64,000 nt of DNA from Myxococcales bacterium (GTDB lineage: Bacteria; Myxococcota; Polyangia; Nannocystales; Nannocystaceae), in assembly GCA_016793465.1 (NCBI GenBank), contig JAEUJW010000056.1:1-64000 (forward strand). Reading direction: 5' to 3'. The notes under the pieces are model-generated. The model was not told the DNA's origin. It did no database searches and saw only the letters and a program-made list of their open reading frames with translations. Position numbers and translations under genes: made by a program. Shown here piece by piece: positions 8,239 to 19,402 of the stretch. Numbering within the stretch: position 1 is the first letter of the stretch; each line of letters starts with the position of its first letter.

Positions 8239-8348
8239 CGCTGCGACGGTGTCATACCCGGGGGTGAACGCGGGCCGGTCGCGCGGGTGCGAGGCCTCAC
8301 ACCAGCGACCGCAACGGACGGAGCGTGCGCCGACGGCACGGGCGCGAG

Positions 8349-8354
8349 TACAGT
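8349..8354 (+). promoter_or_regulatory. -10 box TACAGT for a predicted leaderless transcript
   Basis: TACAGT ends 6 nt before the GTG at 8361. This spacing favours the GTG as the true start over the in-frame ATG at 8325, which would place the box inside the coding sequence. Confidence 0.45.
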
Positions 8355-8360
8355 CGCCGC

Positions 8361-8861
8361 GTGACGCTCGTCTACCCCACCCTCCGCCTCGACCCCGGGC
8401 GCGACGTGCTCGCGGTGTGGGTACGGTGGGTCTCGTTCGAGGTGCCGCCGTCGCCCGCGGACCCGCCCGCGCAGGGTGTGCGGGTCGAGCTCGTGCTCAA
8501 CCGCAACACCGTGCTCGGGCCGACGATCGTGTACCGCCGCGAGCTCGCGGAGCCGGTGTTCATGCACGCGGCGCGCGTGCGCGTGGGCGAGGTGGTGCGC
8601 TCCGCGGCGCGCACGTCCGGGCGGCTCGACATTCAGCTCGTGGTCCACGGGTCGATCGCCCACGCGCCGTGGGCGGGGCTGTATGTGGTCCGCGATCCCC
8701 CGGGCGAGGCGACCATGGGCGCGGGAGAGCTGCCGGGCACGCCGCTGCTGCAGATCCAACCGTCGACGCCGGCGGACCGCTGGCACGTCGCCGGACAGGC
8801 CAACATGCGGGTCACGCTCGAGCTCGAGGGCGAACACCGGCACCTGCGCGTGCTGCAGTGA
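8361..8861 (+). CDS. Uncharacterised 166-residue protein
   Basis: No family is recognised. There is no signal peptide or membrane segment, and the sequence alternates hydrophobic and polar residues as in a beta-sandwich (VRVELVLNRNTVLGPTIVY; ANMRVTLELEGEHRHL). The coding assignment rests on nearly uniform G/C third positions and a good start signal. It stands alone between the divergent ligase gene and the convergent OmpA-type gene. A small soluble or scaffold protein is possible, but no function is claimed. Confidence 0.65.
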   Translation: MTLVYPTLRLDPGRDVLAVWVRWVSFEVPPSPADPPAQGVRVELVLNRNTVLGPTIVYRRELAEPVFMHAARVRVGEVVRSAARTSGRLDIQLVVHGSIAHAPWAGLYVVRDPPGEATMGAGELPGTPLLQIQPSTPADRWHVAGQANMRVTLELEGEHRHLRVLQ

Positions 8862-8921
8862 CGCCCGCGTACCGCCGGACCCGGACCGCGGCGGCGATCC
8901 GGGTCGGCGCCGCGGATCGGC

Positions 8922-9740
8922 TCAGGACTTGCTGCCGGTGAGCATCTCGCGCAGCTCGGGGATGTCGCCGAGCAGCGGCATGAGGATGACCTCGATGCGG
9001 CGGTTCTTGGCGCGGCCGTCCTCGCTGGCGTTGTCGCCGACGGGGTCGTTCTCGCCGTAGCCGGCGGCGCCGATGTTGCCGGCGGGCATGCCCTGGGTGA
9101 TGAGGTACTGCACGACCTCGACGGCGCGGGCGGTCGAGAGGTCCCAGTTGTTCTTGAACTTGGCGGTCTTGATCGGGACGTTGTCGGTGTGGCCGGCGAC
9201 GATGAACTCGCGGTCGGCGAGCGACTTCAGGGCGGCGGCGAGGTTGGCGAGCGCGGTCTGACCCTCACCCTTCAGCTCGGTCTTGCCGGAGTCGAAGAGG
9301 ATGCTGCTGGCCAGCTTGACGACGAGGCGACCCTTGCGGAACTCGACCTGGATGGTGCCGGCGTCGACGAGGGCCTTCAATTTTCCGAACAGGTCCTTGT
9401 AGACCTGCAGCTCGGCCAGTCGCTTGGCCTTCTCCTCGCGCAGGGCCTTCAGCTCGGCCTGGGTGGCGCCGGCCTTCCTGGCGAGGTCGTCGTTCTGCTG
9501 CTCGAGCACCTGGATCTGCGCGTTGAGCTTGCGGACGGTGCCCTCGAGCTCGGCGATCTTCTGCTGCAGCGTCTGGTTCTCCTCGGTGAGCTGCTTGTTC
9601 TTGCCCTTTTCGCTGCTGAGCTCGCCCTTGGTCGCCTCGAGCTGCTTTTGGGATTCGGCGAGGGCCGCCTCGAGTTCCTTGCGTTTGCAACCGGTGAGGA
9701 CGAACGTACAGAGCAGGGCGGCGACGGCGAGCTTGCGCAT
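8922..9740 (-). CDS. OmpA-domain lipoprotein with coiled coil
   Basis: The 272-residue product begins with MRKLAVAALL and lipobox LTGC (Cys18). A coiled coil of about 110 residues (KRKELEAALAESQKQLEATK onward) follows. The C-terminal peptidoglycan-binding OmpA domain shows ILFDSGKTELKGEG, VAGHTDNVPI, NNWDLSTARA and NRRIEVIL. It should tether the envelope to peptidoglycan, with the coiled coil spanning the periplasm. ATG 9740 is preferred over start codons farther upstream because it begins the signal peptide and has TAGCCT 7 nt upstream. Divergent from ftsK. Confidence 0.88.
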   Translation of the reverse strand: MRKLAVAALLCTFVLTGCKRKELEAALAESQKQLEATKGELSSEKGKNKQLTEENQTLQQKIAELEGTVRKLNAQIQVLEQQNDDLARKAGATQAELKALREEKAKRLAELQVYKDLFGKLKALVDAGTIQVEFRKGRLVVKLASSILFDSGKTELKGEGQTALANLAAALKSLADREFIVAGHTDNVPIKTAKFKNNWDLSTARAVEVVQYLITQGMPAGNIGAAGYGENDPVGDNASEDGRAKNRRIEVILMPLLGDIPELREMLTGSKS

Positions 9741-9747
9741 GGCGTAG

Positions 9748-9753
9748 AGGCTA
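9748..9753 (-). promoter_or_regulatory. -10 box TAGCCT for a predicted leaderless transcript
   Basis: On the minus strand TAGCCT is followed by 7 nt and the ATG of the OmpA-domain gene at 9740. No ribosome-binding site lies between. Confidence 0.5.
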
Positions 9754-9772
9754 TCCCATGCCGGCCGATTTT

Positions 9773-9801
9773 TTGACCCCGAAGTGCGGCGTTTGTAGGG
9801 T
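9773..9801 (+). promoter_or_regulatory. Candidate promoter of ftsK
   Basis: TTGACC (9773-9778), a 17-nt spacer and TAGGGT (9796-9801) lie in the AT-richer divergent region between the OmpA-type gene and ftsK. Unlike several neighbours, this transcript would have a leader of about 45-50 nt with an AGGGA site before ATG 9856. Confidence 0.45.
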
Positions 9802-9855
9802 GAGCGGCCAATAGATCGCGGCACTTTTGCCAAGATCTTGATCTCTCAGGGAAAA

Positions 9856-12735
<2,880 letters not shown>

Positions 12736-12741
12736 TAGGCT
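12736..12741 (+). promoter_or_regulatory. -10 box TAGGCT for a predicted leaderless transcript
   Basis: TAGGCT begins directly after the ftsK stop codon and ends 7 nt before ATG 12749, so the next gene could be transcribed independently as a leaderless message. No Shine-Dalgarno is visible. Confidence 0.4.
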
Positions 12742-12748
12742 GCCCACC

Positions 12749-13351
12749 ATGGACTCGGACCTGGCGGCGCAGCTGCGCGCGGGAAGATCGCTGGGGCCGT
12801 CGCGCGGACGGGTGATGCTGCTGTGCGGGCTGCTCGCGGTGCTCGGCGGGCTGCTGCTGCTGCTCGCGGGCAGCTCCGACTACGAGCTGCTGGTGCTCGG
12901 GACGTTCGCCGCGGGCGCCGGGGCGGTGATGTTCGTGCTGTCGGCGCTCGGCTGGACGGCGCGCCGGGCGGTGTGGCTGGCGCGCGAGGGCATCGTGTTC
13001 GAGAAGCCGGGCTACAGCTATCACGTGCCGTGGGACGAGATCTCGGCGGTCACGCTGGCGGGCTGGTCGCTCATCAAACGGGTGCAGGTGACCGTGCGCG
13101 ACGTCGAGGCGGTGGTCGCGACGGTGCGTCGCAAGCGGCGAGGCGGCAAGCTGCAGGCGCAGCGGTGGGTGCGGCGGCTGCTGACGCTCAACAAGCGGGT
13201 CGGCAAGGAGTGCCACCTCGAGTTCATGGCTGTGGGCATCGGGGTCGACGCGGCGGCGCTGGCGGAGGTGCTGGTCGGCTACACGGCGGAGGCGAGCTCG
13301 CGCGAGCGGCTGAGGCCGTTACCTGTCCTCGGGGACAGCTCGGACGGCTGA
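12749..13351 (+). CDS. Two-helix membrane protein with PH-like domain
   Basis: The 200-residue protein has two adjacent membrane helices (about residues 21-41 and 47-68). A cytoplasmic beta domain follows (REGIVFEKPGYSYHVPWDEISAVTLAG), like small bacterial PH domains. A basic segment (VRRKRRGGKLQAQRWVRRLL) could contact lipid head groups or nucleic acid. I recognise no named family, and the function is unknown. It starts 13 nt after ftsK, so read-through co-expression is possible. Confidence 0.7.
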   Translation: MDSDLAAQLRAGRSLGPSRGRVMLLCGLLAVLGGLLLLLAGSSDYELLVLGTFAAGAGAVMFVLSALGWTARRAVWLAREGIVFEKPGYSYHVPWDEISAVTLAGWSLIKRVQVTVRDVEAVVATVRRKRRGGKLQAQRWVRRLLTLNKRVGKECHLEFMAVGIGVDAAALAEVLVGYTAEASSRERLRPLPVLGDSSDG

Positions 13352-13644
13352 GGCGAGGTGCGGGACCCGCGGAGGCCGCGGCGCGAGGCCGGGCGCGGCG
13401 GGCCATGGCGCATCGAACGCGGGCAAATCAGCGGACGACGGCGGGGGCGTGCAGGGCCGCGGGCGGGTCTGGGCGGGGGGCGCAAAGCGTGCTAAGCGAG
13501 GTCTGCCAACGTCGTCCGGGGAGATCGCGCGGTTTTGTCCGAGTGTTTACGGACCAGCAACATCCGGGCCCATCAGGGCCTGAATCGCGTCCGCAGGCCC
13601 GGCGTCAGTTGGCTCCCATGGGGCATCGTCCCCAGGAGCTCGTC
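13352..13644 (+). other. Intergenic region upstream of lolA
   Basis: 293 bp with no supported gene. It is GC-rich on the left and becomes AT-richer from about 13530, with TTGTCC and TGTTTACGG followed by GC-rich short inverted repeats (GGGCCC, AGGGCCT). It probably holds the lolA promoter and a leader, but no promoter is convincing enough to place. Confidence 0.4.
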
Positions 13645-14376
13645 ATGAAGCCTCTTCTCGCTGTTCTCTCCTTCGGTCTCCTGTTCTCCTCGCTCGAGGT
13701 CGCCGCTGCGCCGGTGGCCGCTGCGCCCGCGCCGGTGCCGACCGCGCCGGCCGGCACAGTGGCGGCGGCGCCGGCGGAGAAGTCGGCCTCGGCGGTGCTC
13801 GCGGCGGTGCAGGCGTTCTACGACGGCACGGTCGACCTGCAGGGGACCTTCAAGCAGACCTACGTGCACCCGGTGTACGGCACGCGGACCGTCAGCCACG
13901 GGCAGCTGAAGCTGCGCAAGCCGGGCATGATGGTGTGGGACTACGACGGTCAGGCGGACCCGGACTTCTTCGTCGACGGGCAGAAGCTGTGGGTGGTCGA
14001 GCACGACACGCGGCAGGTCGTCAGCCAGAAGGTCGAGGGCAACTCGAACCTGGCGGGGGCGATGAAGTTCCTGTTCGGCGGGCAGAAGCTGATCAAAGAC
14101 TTCAAAGTGCGGATCGCGCCGGAGAAGCCGACCAAGAGCTACGGGATGCCGGGCCACACCGTCATCGAGCTGAAGCCGAAGGAGTCGAACCCGCACTACA
14201 AGACGCTGCTCCTGGTGGTCGACGACGCCAGCGGGCGGGTCGACTCGTTCGTGGTGCGCAGCCAGGACAACAGCACCAACCACTTCGTGCTGGTCGACGT
14301 GGTGACCAACAAGAGCCTCGCGGCGGCCGACTTCAAGTACAAGGTGCCGAAGGGCTACGTCGAGACCCGGCAGTGA
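13645..14376 (+). CDS. lolA: Outer-membrane lipoprotein carrier protein LolA
   Basis: A 243-residue periplasmic chaperone that ferries lipoproteins from LolCDE to the outer membrane. It has a signal peptide ending near VAAAPVAA and an Ala/Pro-rich spacer. The LolA fold shows in LQGTFKQTYVHPVYG, SHGQLKLRKPGMMVWDY, FFVDGQKLWVVEHDTRQV and the ESNPHYKTLLLVVD strand pairs. ATG 13645 is preceded by AGGAG at good spacing. The many lipoproteins in this window are consistent with a full Lol pathway. A terminator follows, so it is monocistronic. Confidence 0.9.
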   Translation: MKPLLAVLSFGLLFSSLEVAAAPVAAAPAPVPTAPAGTVAAAPAEKSASAVLAAVQAFYDGTVDLQGTFKQTYVHPVYGTRTVSHGQLKLRKPGMMVWDYDGQADPDFFVDGQKLWVVEHDTRQVVSQKVEGNSNLAGAMKFLFGGQKLIKDFKVRIAPEKPTKSYGMPGHTVIELKPKESNPHYKTLLLVVDDASGRVDSFVVRSQDNSTNHFVLVDVVTNKSLAAADFKYKVPKGYVETRQ

Positions 14377-14398
14377 GCCGCTGCGCGTGAGCGGCCCG

Positions 14399-14437
14399 CG
14401 GGCCCTTCGGCGAGGCGCCGGAGGGCCCGGTCGTTTA
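14399..14437 (+). terminator. Intrinsic terminator after lolA
   Basis: A 14-bp stem (CGGGCCCTTCGGCG / CGCCGGAGGGCCCG, one G-T wobble) with a 3-nt loop, followed by GTCGTTTAATT. Confidence 0.75.
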
Positions 14438-14565
14438 ATTGGCCAGACGAGGTCGGACCGGTGCGCTCGTGCGGACGCGGCTGAGGGTGTGAATGGGCGC
14501 GCACGGCCGGCGAGTTGCGCCGGCCGGCGCGGCCCTGGTACCGTCCGCCGCCTACGGAGATGCCG

Positions 14566-15579
14566 ATGTTACGACCGACCTGGATCTTTTCTTTGACGAC
14601 CGTGTTGCTGGTGGCTTGCGGCGACGACGGGAACACCGAGACGACCGCCGACGCCAGCACCGGGACGCCGGTGACGACCACGGACGAGACCGGCGCGACG
14701 AGCATGCCGACGTCGACGGAGCCCACCTCGTCGACGACCGAGGGCACGACCGCGCCGGAGACGACCGACGCGGAGAGCTCGACCGGACCGGTCGGCGAGA
14801 CGGCGGCGAACGGCGAGGCGTGCGTGGCGAACGGCGACTGCGCGTCGCAGGCGTGCGAGAAGTTCCGCGACCTCGAGATGGGCACGTGCGTCGAGGCGGT
14901 CTCCGGCGGCAACACGCGGGTGATGGGCACGGTGATCGACTTCACGACGCTGCAGCCGGCGGCGAGCGTGGACCTGCGGGCGATGGCGGCGTTGACGGCG
15001 CTGACCGACCCGATCAACGGCACCGCGGTGCTGACGGCCACGGCCGACGCGAACGGGCAGATCGACGTGACCACCACCGAGCCGCTGTCGGCGGCGATCG
15101 GCCTGGTGGGCGTGGTCCAGGGCGGGGACTACTTCGCCTCGGCGACCGGCCTGGCGGCGCCGGAGATGGGCACCTCGTACGGGCCGATGAACGGCAACCG
15201 CGACATGTGGGCGGTGCCGTCGGCCAAGTTGACCGAGTGGTCGGGTTACCTGATGAACGACCCGGAGATCATGGCGATGGCCGACGTGCTGCCGCTCGGC
15301 GTGCAGGGCGGGGTGATCGGGTTCGTGCGCGACGGCGCGACCGGCATGGGCGCCGCGGGCAAGGTCGTGATCGGCTCCGGCGCGCAGACGGCCGCGACGA
15401 TCCGCTACCTCGCCGAGGACGGCATGAGCTTCACCGCCGACATGACCAGCAGCAACGGGATCTTCGTGATCATCAACCCGGCGCTGGCGGAGAAGTTCAC
15501 GGTCATGGGCAGCGAGGACGTGATCGGCACCGGCGGCAGCGCGAAGAACGCCGCCTTCGTGCTGGTCATGACGATCTGA
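14566..15579 (+). CDS. Thr/Ser-rich lipoprotein of unknown function
   Basis: The 337-residue protein has signal MLRPTWIFSLTTVLL and lipobox LVAC (Cys18), then about 65 residues rich in Thr, Ser, Glu and Gly, a linker style typical of these myxobacterial surface lipoproteins. A short Cys motif (GEACVANGDCASQACEKF) precedes a beta-rich domain of about 230 residues. That domain may be a carboxypeptidase-regulatory-like fold (VMGTVIDFTTLQPAASVDLRA). ATG 14566 is preferred to ATG 14560 because GGAG lies at better spacing. It is flanked by terminators, so a single-gene unit. Function unknown. Confidence 0.75.
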   Translation: MLRPTWIFSLTTVLLVACGDDGNTETTADASTGTPVTTTDETGATSMPTSTEPTSSTTEGTTAPETTDAESSTGPVGETAANGEACVANGDCASQACEKFRDLEMGTCVEAVSGGNTRVMGTVIDFTTLQPAASVDLRAMAALTALTDPINGTAVLTATADANGQIDVTTTEPLSAAIGLVGVVQGGDYFASATGLAAPEMGTSYGPMNGNRDMWAVPSAKLTEWSGYLMNDPEIMAMADVLPLGVQGGVIGFVRDGATGMGAAGKVVIGSGAQTAATIRYLAEDGMSFTADMTSSNGIFVIINPALAEKFTVMGSEDVIGTGGSAKNAAFVLVMTI

Positions 15580-15606
15580 GGTTTTAATCGTCAGTCGGTA
15601 CGCGCG

Positions 15607-15645
15607 GACGCGGGATCCTGGGCTGCAGGGTCCCGCGTCGCGGTT
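15607..15645. terminator. Intrinsic terminator between convergent genes
   Basis: A 13-bp stem (GACGCGGGATCCT / AGGGTCCCGCGTC, one G-T wobble) with a 7-nt loop, then GCGGTTTAATTATTAAAA. It lies between the plus-strand lipoprotein and the minus-strand phoD-like gene and can serve both. Confidence 0.75.
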
Positions 15646-15661
15646 TAATTATTAAAAGCGA

Positions 15662-17908
15662 TCAGGCGTACTTGCCGGCGACCGGGTCCCAGCGCTTCCA
15701 GGCGCCGCCGATCTCCTTGTAGAGATCTTTCTTGCCGGCCTCGACGCGGAAGCGGACCGTCGAGAACTTGCTGGCGAGCTCGGGGTCGGCCTCGAGGTCG
15801 ACGTCGACGTCGGGCTCGGCGATGGTGTGGTAGGTGGCGACGAGCTCGCTGCCGTCGAGCTCGACGGTGACGAAGCCGTTGCGGCCGGAGTCGGCGTGGG
15901 CCAGGTGCGGGTTGACGCCGGTGAGGCCGAACAGGTCGTCGATGCTGCCGGCGAGGTCGGAGGCGCCGGGGGTGGTGCTGAGCACGGGGTCGGCGGCGAC
16001 CTGGAGGACGAGCTGGGTCTTGAAGGTGCCGGAGCTCATGCCGGAGGTCACGAGCTCGACGATGTTTTTTTCAGGGTCGCCGCCGGCGTTGGGCACGCCG
16101 GCGTAGAAGGCGTGGATGTCGCCGGTGATGGCGACGACGTTGTCGAGCTTGGCGAGCTCCTCGAGCAGCTTGTCGCGGCGGTTGGCCATGCCGTCCCACT
16201 GGTCGACGTTCATCAGGAACTTCTGGTTGAACGGCGCGGGGATGGGGAGGGCGGTGAGGTCGATGGCGAGCGGGATGAGGCAGTACTCGTTGCCCCACAC
16301 CTTCCAGGTCTCCTGGGCGGCGGCCATGGTGTCGAGGAACCACTGCTCCTGGTCGGGGCCCATGGCGTCCTGCGAGGCGCCCTGGGTCTGCTGGTAGACG
16401 ATGCCGGCCCACAGCTGGAAGGTGTCCTTGACGACGAGGTAGCGGGCGCCGATCGAGGCGTGCGGGGAGATCTTGCCGAGGTGGCGGAAGGCCAGGCCGC
16501 GCGGGAGCATGTCGACTTCGGTGATGGGGTCGACGCCGGGGTCGGAGATCTTGGCGAGCAGCGAGTTGATGTAGCCGACGTCGATGTTGCCGGCGACCTT
16601 GGCGGGGTCGTAGTCGAGCTCGGGGCCGGCGGAGGAGAGCGCGGCCTTGTAGGCGCCGCCCATGTAGCTGTCGATGTCGACGTAGGGCTCGGCGCCGTCG
16701 GGCACGGAGCCGAGCGCGTCCATGAGGGTGGGCTCGTCGAGGACCACGAGGCCGGGGAAGCCGTCCTCGGGGATCAGGTGGTCGGTCCGGTGGCTGCGCA
16801 GGTCGGTCATCACCAGGCGCATGTGCTTGCCGTAGGTGAAGTCGCGGTAGATCTCGATGTCGCCGGGGACCGGCTTGGTGGGGTCGTACTGGAAGTCGTC
16901 CTCGCGGAAGTCGACCGGCATGTACTCGAACCACGCCTGGTTGGCGTGGCGGCGGCGGTCGGGGTCCTGCTCGTCCTGGCGGCCGGCGAAGTAGGTGGCG
17001 ACGTCCTGGTGGCAGTCGTCGCTGTACTCGTGGTCGTCCCAGGTGCAGATCATCGGGAACAGCTCGTGGACCTTGCGCAGGGCCGGGTCCGAGCGGTAGG
17101 TGCGGTAGAGCTCGCGGTAGTTGTCGAGGCTCTTGGCGGCGTAGTACTCGGTGTCGGTGCCGACGTTGAAGGGGATCGCGCCCTCCTTATCGGTGAAGAC
17201 GACGGCGCGGCCGGTGGTCGACTGGAACTTGGGGTCGCCGGTGGTCTCGTACACGTAGTCGCCGAGGTGGACGATGAAGTCGAGGTCCATCGTCGCCATG
17301 TGGGCGTAGCCGTTGTAGTAGCGGCCGTTGTAGTCCTGGCACGACACGTAGGCGAAGCGCACCTTGACGTCGGCGCCGGCCTCGGGCGCCGTGCGCGTGC
17401 GACCGACCGGGCCGACGTAGCGGCCGTCGACGCGGGTGTGGATGAAGCGGTACCAGTAGGTCGTCGCCGGGGTCAGGTTGCGGACCTTGGCCTTGATGCA
17501 GCGGTCGAACGTCGCCGGCGCGGGGATGACGGCGACGTCGAGCTCGACGAGCGTCGAGAAGGTCTCGTCGGTGGCGACCTGCAGCTCGACGTTGCCCTCG
17601 TCGCTGTCCGGCAGGTCGGGGTCGACGAGGCGGGTCCAGAGGATGACGCTCTCGGCGCGGGGGTCGCCGGACACCACCGACTGGGGGAAGTACACGCTGC
17701 CGTCGAGGAGCTGCTCGCCGTCGCCGGTGGTCGGCTCGCCGGTGGGGGTGTCGCTGGTGTTGCCGGTCTCGCCGGTGTCGTCGGGGATGACGCCGTCGGC
17801 GGGGCAGCCGAGGGCGACGGTGCCGGCGGTGACGATGGTGGCGCGCAGGAAGGCGCGACGGCCGAGGAGGTTCTTGTAAACTGAACGCTTCGTGTATTCG
17901 TCTGTCAC
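15662..17908 (-). CDS. phoD: PhoD-family alkaline phosphatase/phosphodiesterase, Tat-exported
   Basis: A 748-residue enzyme of the PhoD metallophosphatase family, which hydrolyses phosphodiesters and monoesters outside the cytoplasm. The N-terminus has a twin-arginine signal (GRRAFLR, Arg17-Arg18) and ends VALGC (Cys35), so it may be a Tat-exported lipoprotein. A fibronectin-like domain (SVVSGDPRAESVILWTRL) precedes the catalytic core. Core motifs are VHLGDYVYE, TWDDHEYSDD and TGDIHAFYAG. PhoD enzymes usually need calcium and iron, which fits export in folded form. Start is GTG 17908. TATAGT at 17938-17943 gives a leader of about 27 nt containing GGAG. Divergent from the beta-helix gene. Confidence 0.9.
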   Translation of the reverse strand: MTDEYTKRSVYKNLLGRRAFLRATIVTAGTVALGCPADGVIPDDTGETGNTSDTPTGEPTTGDGEQLLDGSVYFPQSVVSGDPRAESVILWTRLVDPDLPDSDEGNVELQVATDETFSTLVELDVAVIPAPATFDRCIKAKVRNLTPATTYWYRFIHTRVDGRYVGPVGRTRTAPEAGADVKVRFAYVSCQDYNGRYYNGYAHMATMDLDFIVHLGDYVYETTGDPKFQSTTGRAVVFTDKEGAIPFNVGTDTEYYAAKSLDNYRELYRTYRSDPALRKVHELFPMICTWDDHEYSDDCHQDVATYFAGRQDEQDPDRRRHANQAWFEYMPVDFREDDFQYDPTKPVPGDIEIYRDFTYGKHMRLVMTDLRSHRTDHLIPEDGFPGLVVLDEPTLMDALGSVPDGAEPYVDIDSYMGGAYKAALSSAGPELDYDPAKVAGNIDVGYINSLLAKISDPGVDPITEVDMLPRGLAFRHLGKISPHASIGARYLVVKDTFQLWAGIVYQQTQGASQDAMGPDQEQWFLDTMAAAQETWKVWGNEYCLIPLAIDLTALPIPAPFNQKFLMNVDQWDGMANRRDKLLEELAKLDNVVAITGDIHAFYAGVPNAGGDPEKNIVELVTSGMSSGTFKTQLVLQVAADPVLSTTPGASDLAGSIDDLFGLTGVNPHLAHADSGRNGFVTVELDGSELVATYHTIAEPDVDVDLEADPELASKFSTVRFRVEAGKKDLYKEIGGAWKRWDPVAGKYA

Positions 17909-18003
17909 GGCGGTCTCCGGATGCGATCCGGGGCGACTATAGGGGGACGGGGCGACGGGGCGATAGTCGTCGTCAGGGCAGCGCGGGACGTGCGTTTGCG
18001 CGG

Positions 18004-18032
18004 TTGGCTGGGCAGGCGAGGTTGGTTATGAG
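18004..18032 (+). promoter_or_regulatory. Promoter for a predicted leaderless transcript
   Basis: TTGGCT (18004-18009), a 17-nt spacer and TATGAG (18027-18032), then 6 nt to ATG 18039. The predicted transcription start coincides with the start codon, and there is no Shine-Dalgarno sequence. Confidence 0.6.
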
Positions 18033-18038
18033 GTTGGC

Positions 18039-19391
18039 ATGCACTGTTCTTCGCGTCTGTTCCTCGGGGCTCTGCTGATGACATCGTTCGCGTGTGGAAA
18101 TACGCCGGCGGACACGGAGGACGGGTCCAGCGGCGGCACGGGCGGCACGGGGGCGGAGACCGGGGGCGACACAGGGACACCCACGGGGGACACGGGGGCG
18201 CCGACGACGGGGGATTCGGCGGAGACCGGGGGGACGTCGGGCGGGGTCGACCTGCCGGAGGGCTGCGACGCGCTGGTGTCGCCCGGCGGTGACGACACCG
18301 AGACGCTGCAGGCGGCGCTGCTCGACGCGGCGGACGACAGCACCGTGTGTCTGGCCGAGGGCACGTTCATGTTGAACACCGAGATCTCGATCTCGGCCGA
18401 CGGGCTGACGCTGAAGGGGGCGGGCCGCGGCAAGTCGATCCTCGACTTCTCGGACCAGGACCTCGGGGCCAACGGCATCAAGATCACCGGTGACGACGTC
18501 ACGGTCATGGCGTTCACGGTGCAGGAGTCGCCGGGCGACGGCATCCGCGGCGACATGGTCAAGAACATCACGTTCGACGACGTCGAGGTGGTGTGGGCCG
18601 CGCCGGAGTCGATGGAGAGCGGGGCCTACGGGTTCTACCCGGTCGGCTGCGACGGCGTGGTGATCCGCAACTCGCTGGTCCGCGGGGCGCGCGACGCGGG
18701 CATCTACGTCGGGCAGTCGTACAACATCATCGTCGAGGACAACGAGGCCTACGGCAACGTCGCGGGCATCGAGATCGAGAACTCGTACGACGCCACGGTG
18801 CGCCGCAACCACGCCCACGACAACACCGGCGGCATCCTGATCTTCAACCTGCCGGGGCTCGAGGTGAAGAACGGCACGCGCACGCTGGCGTACGACAACA
18901 TCATCGAGAACAACAACGGCAACAACTTCGGGATCGAGGGCACGGCGGTCGCGGCGGTCCCGCCGGGGCTCGGCTTCATGATCCTGGCGTCCGACGGCAA
19001 CGAGATCCGCAACAACACGATCCGCGGCAACAAGTCGACGGGCATCGTCATCACCCAGTACACCGAGCTGCTGCTCGAGCCGTTCGACGACCCGGAGTAC
19101 GACGTGTTCGCCGAGGGCAACTACATCCACGACAACGTGTTCGAGAACAACGCGACCGACCCGGACGTGGTCATCCTGACGATCACCGAGCAGGCCAACC
19201 CGGGCTACGACATGCTGCTCGACGGCTGCATCGACGCCATGAAGGACAACAGCGACGGCAGCTTCAGCAACTGCTTCAACGGCAACGGGTCGGGCACGTT
19301 CCTCGACTTCCAGCTGTGCAACAACTTCATGATGCAGAGCGCCGACATCGCGGCGGTGACCTGCGACCACACGCCGTTGATGGCGCCGTGA
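18039..19391 (+). CDS. Parallel beta-helix lipoprotein (partner of SO2930-type cytochrome)
   Basis: A 450-residue lipoprotein (TSFAC, Cys19) with a Gly/Thr-rich linker and then a right-handed parallel beta-helix. Successive turns carry NGIKITGDDVTVMAFTVQ, VVIRNSLVRGARDAGIYVG, IEIENSYDATVRRNHAHDN and NTIRGNKSTGIVI, the Asn-ladder pattern of NosD- and pectate-lyase-like helices. It matches the family that regularly occurs next to, or fused with, the diheme cytochrome encoded just downstream. Function of that pair is not established. Carbohydrate binding is only suggested by the fold. The downstream gene starts 12 nt after its stop. Confidence 0.82.
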   Translation: MHCSSRLFLGALLMTSFACGNTPADTEDGSSGGTGGTGAETGGDTGTPTGDTGAPTTGDSAETGGTSGGVDLPEGCDALVSPGGDDTETLQAALLDAADDSTVCLAEGTFMLNTEISISADGLTLKGAGRGKSILDFSDQDLGANGIKITGDDVTVMAFTVQESPGDGIRGDMVKNITFDDVEVVWAAPESMESGAYGFYPVGCDGVVIRNSLVRGARDAGIYVGQSYNIIVEDNEAYGNVAGIEIENSYDATVRRNHAHDNTGGILIFNLPGLEVKNGTRTLAYDNIIENNNGNNFGIEGTAVAAVPPGLGFMILASDGNEIRNNTIRGNKSTGIVITQYTELLLEPFDDPEYDVFAEGNYIHDNVFENNATDPDVVILTITEQANPGYDMLLDGCIDAMKDNSDGSFSNCFNGNGSGTFLDFQLCNNFMMQSADIAAVTCDHTPLMAP

Positions 19392-19402
19392 GGGAGGGGA
19401 AC

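Noticed and set aside
9838..9855. TTG at 9838 as the ftsK start
   Set aside because: ATG 9856 has AGGGA at proper spacing. The extra residues are not needed for the fold.
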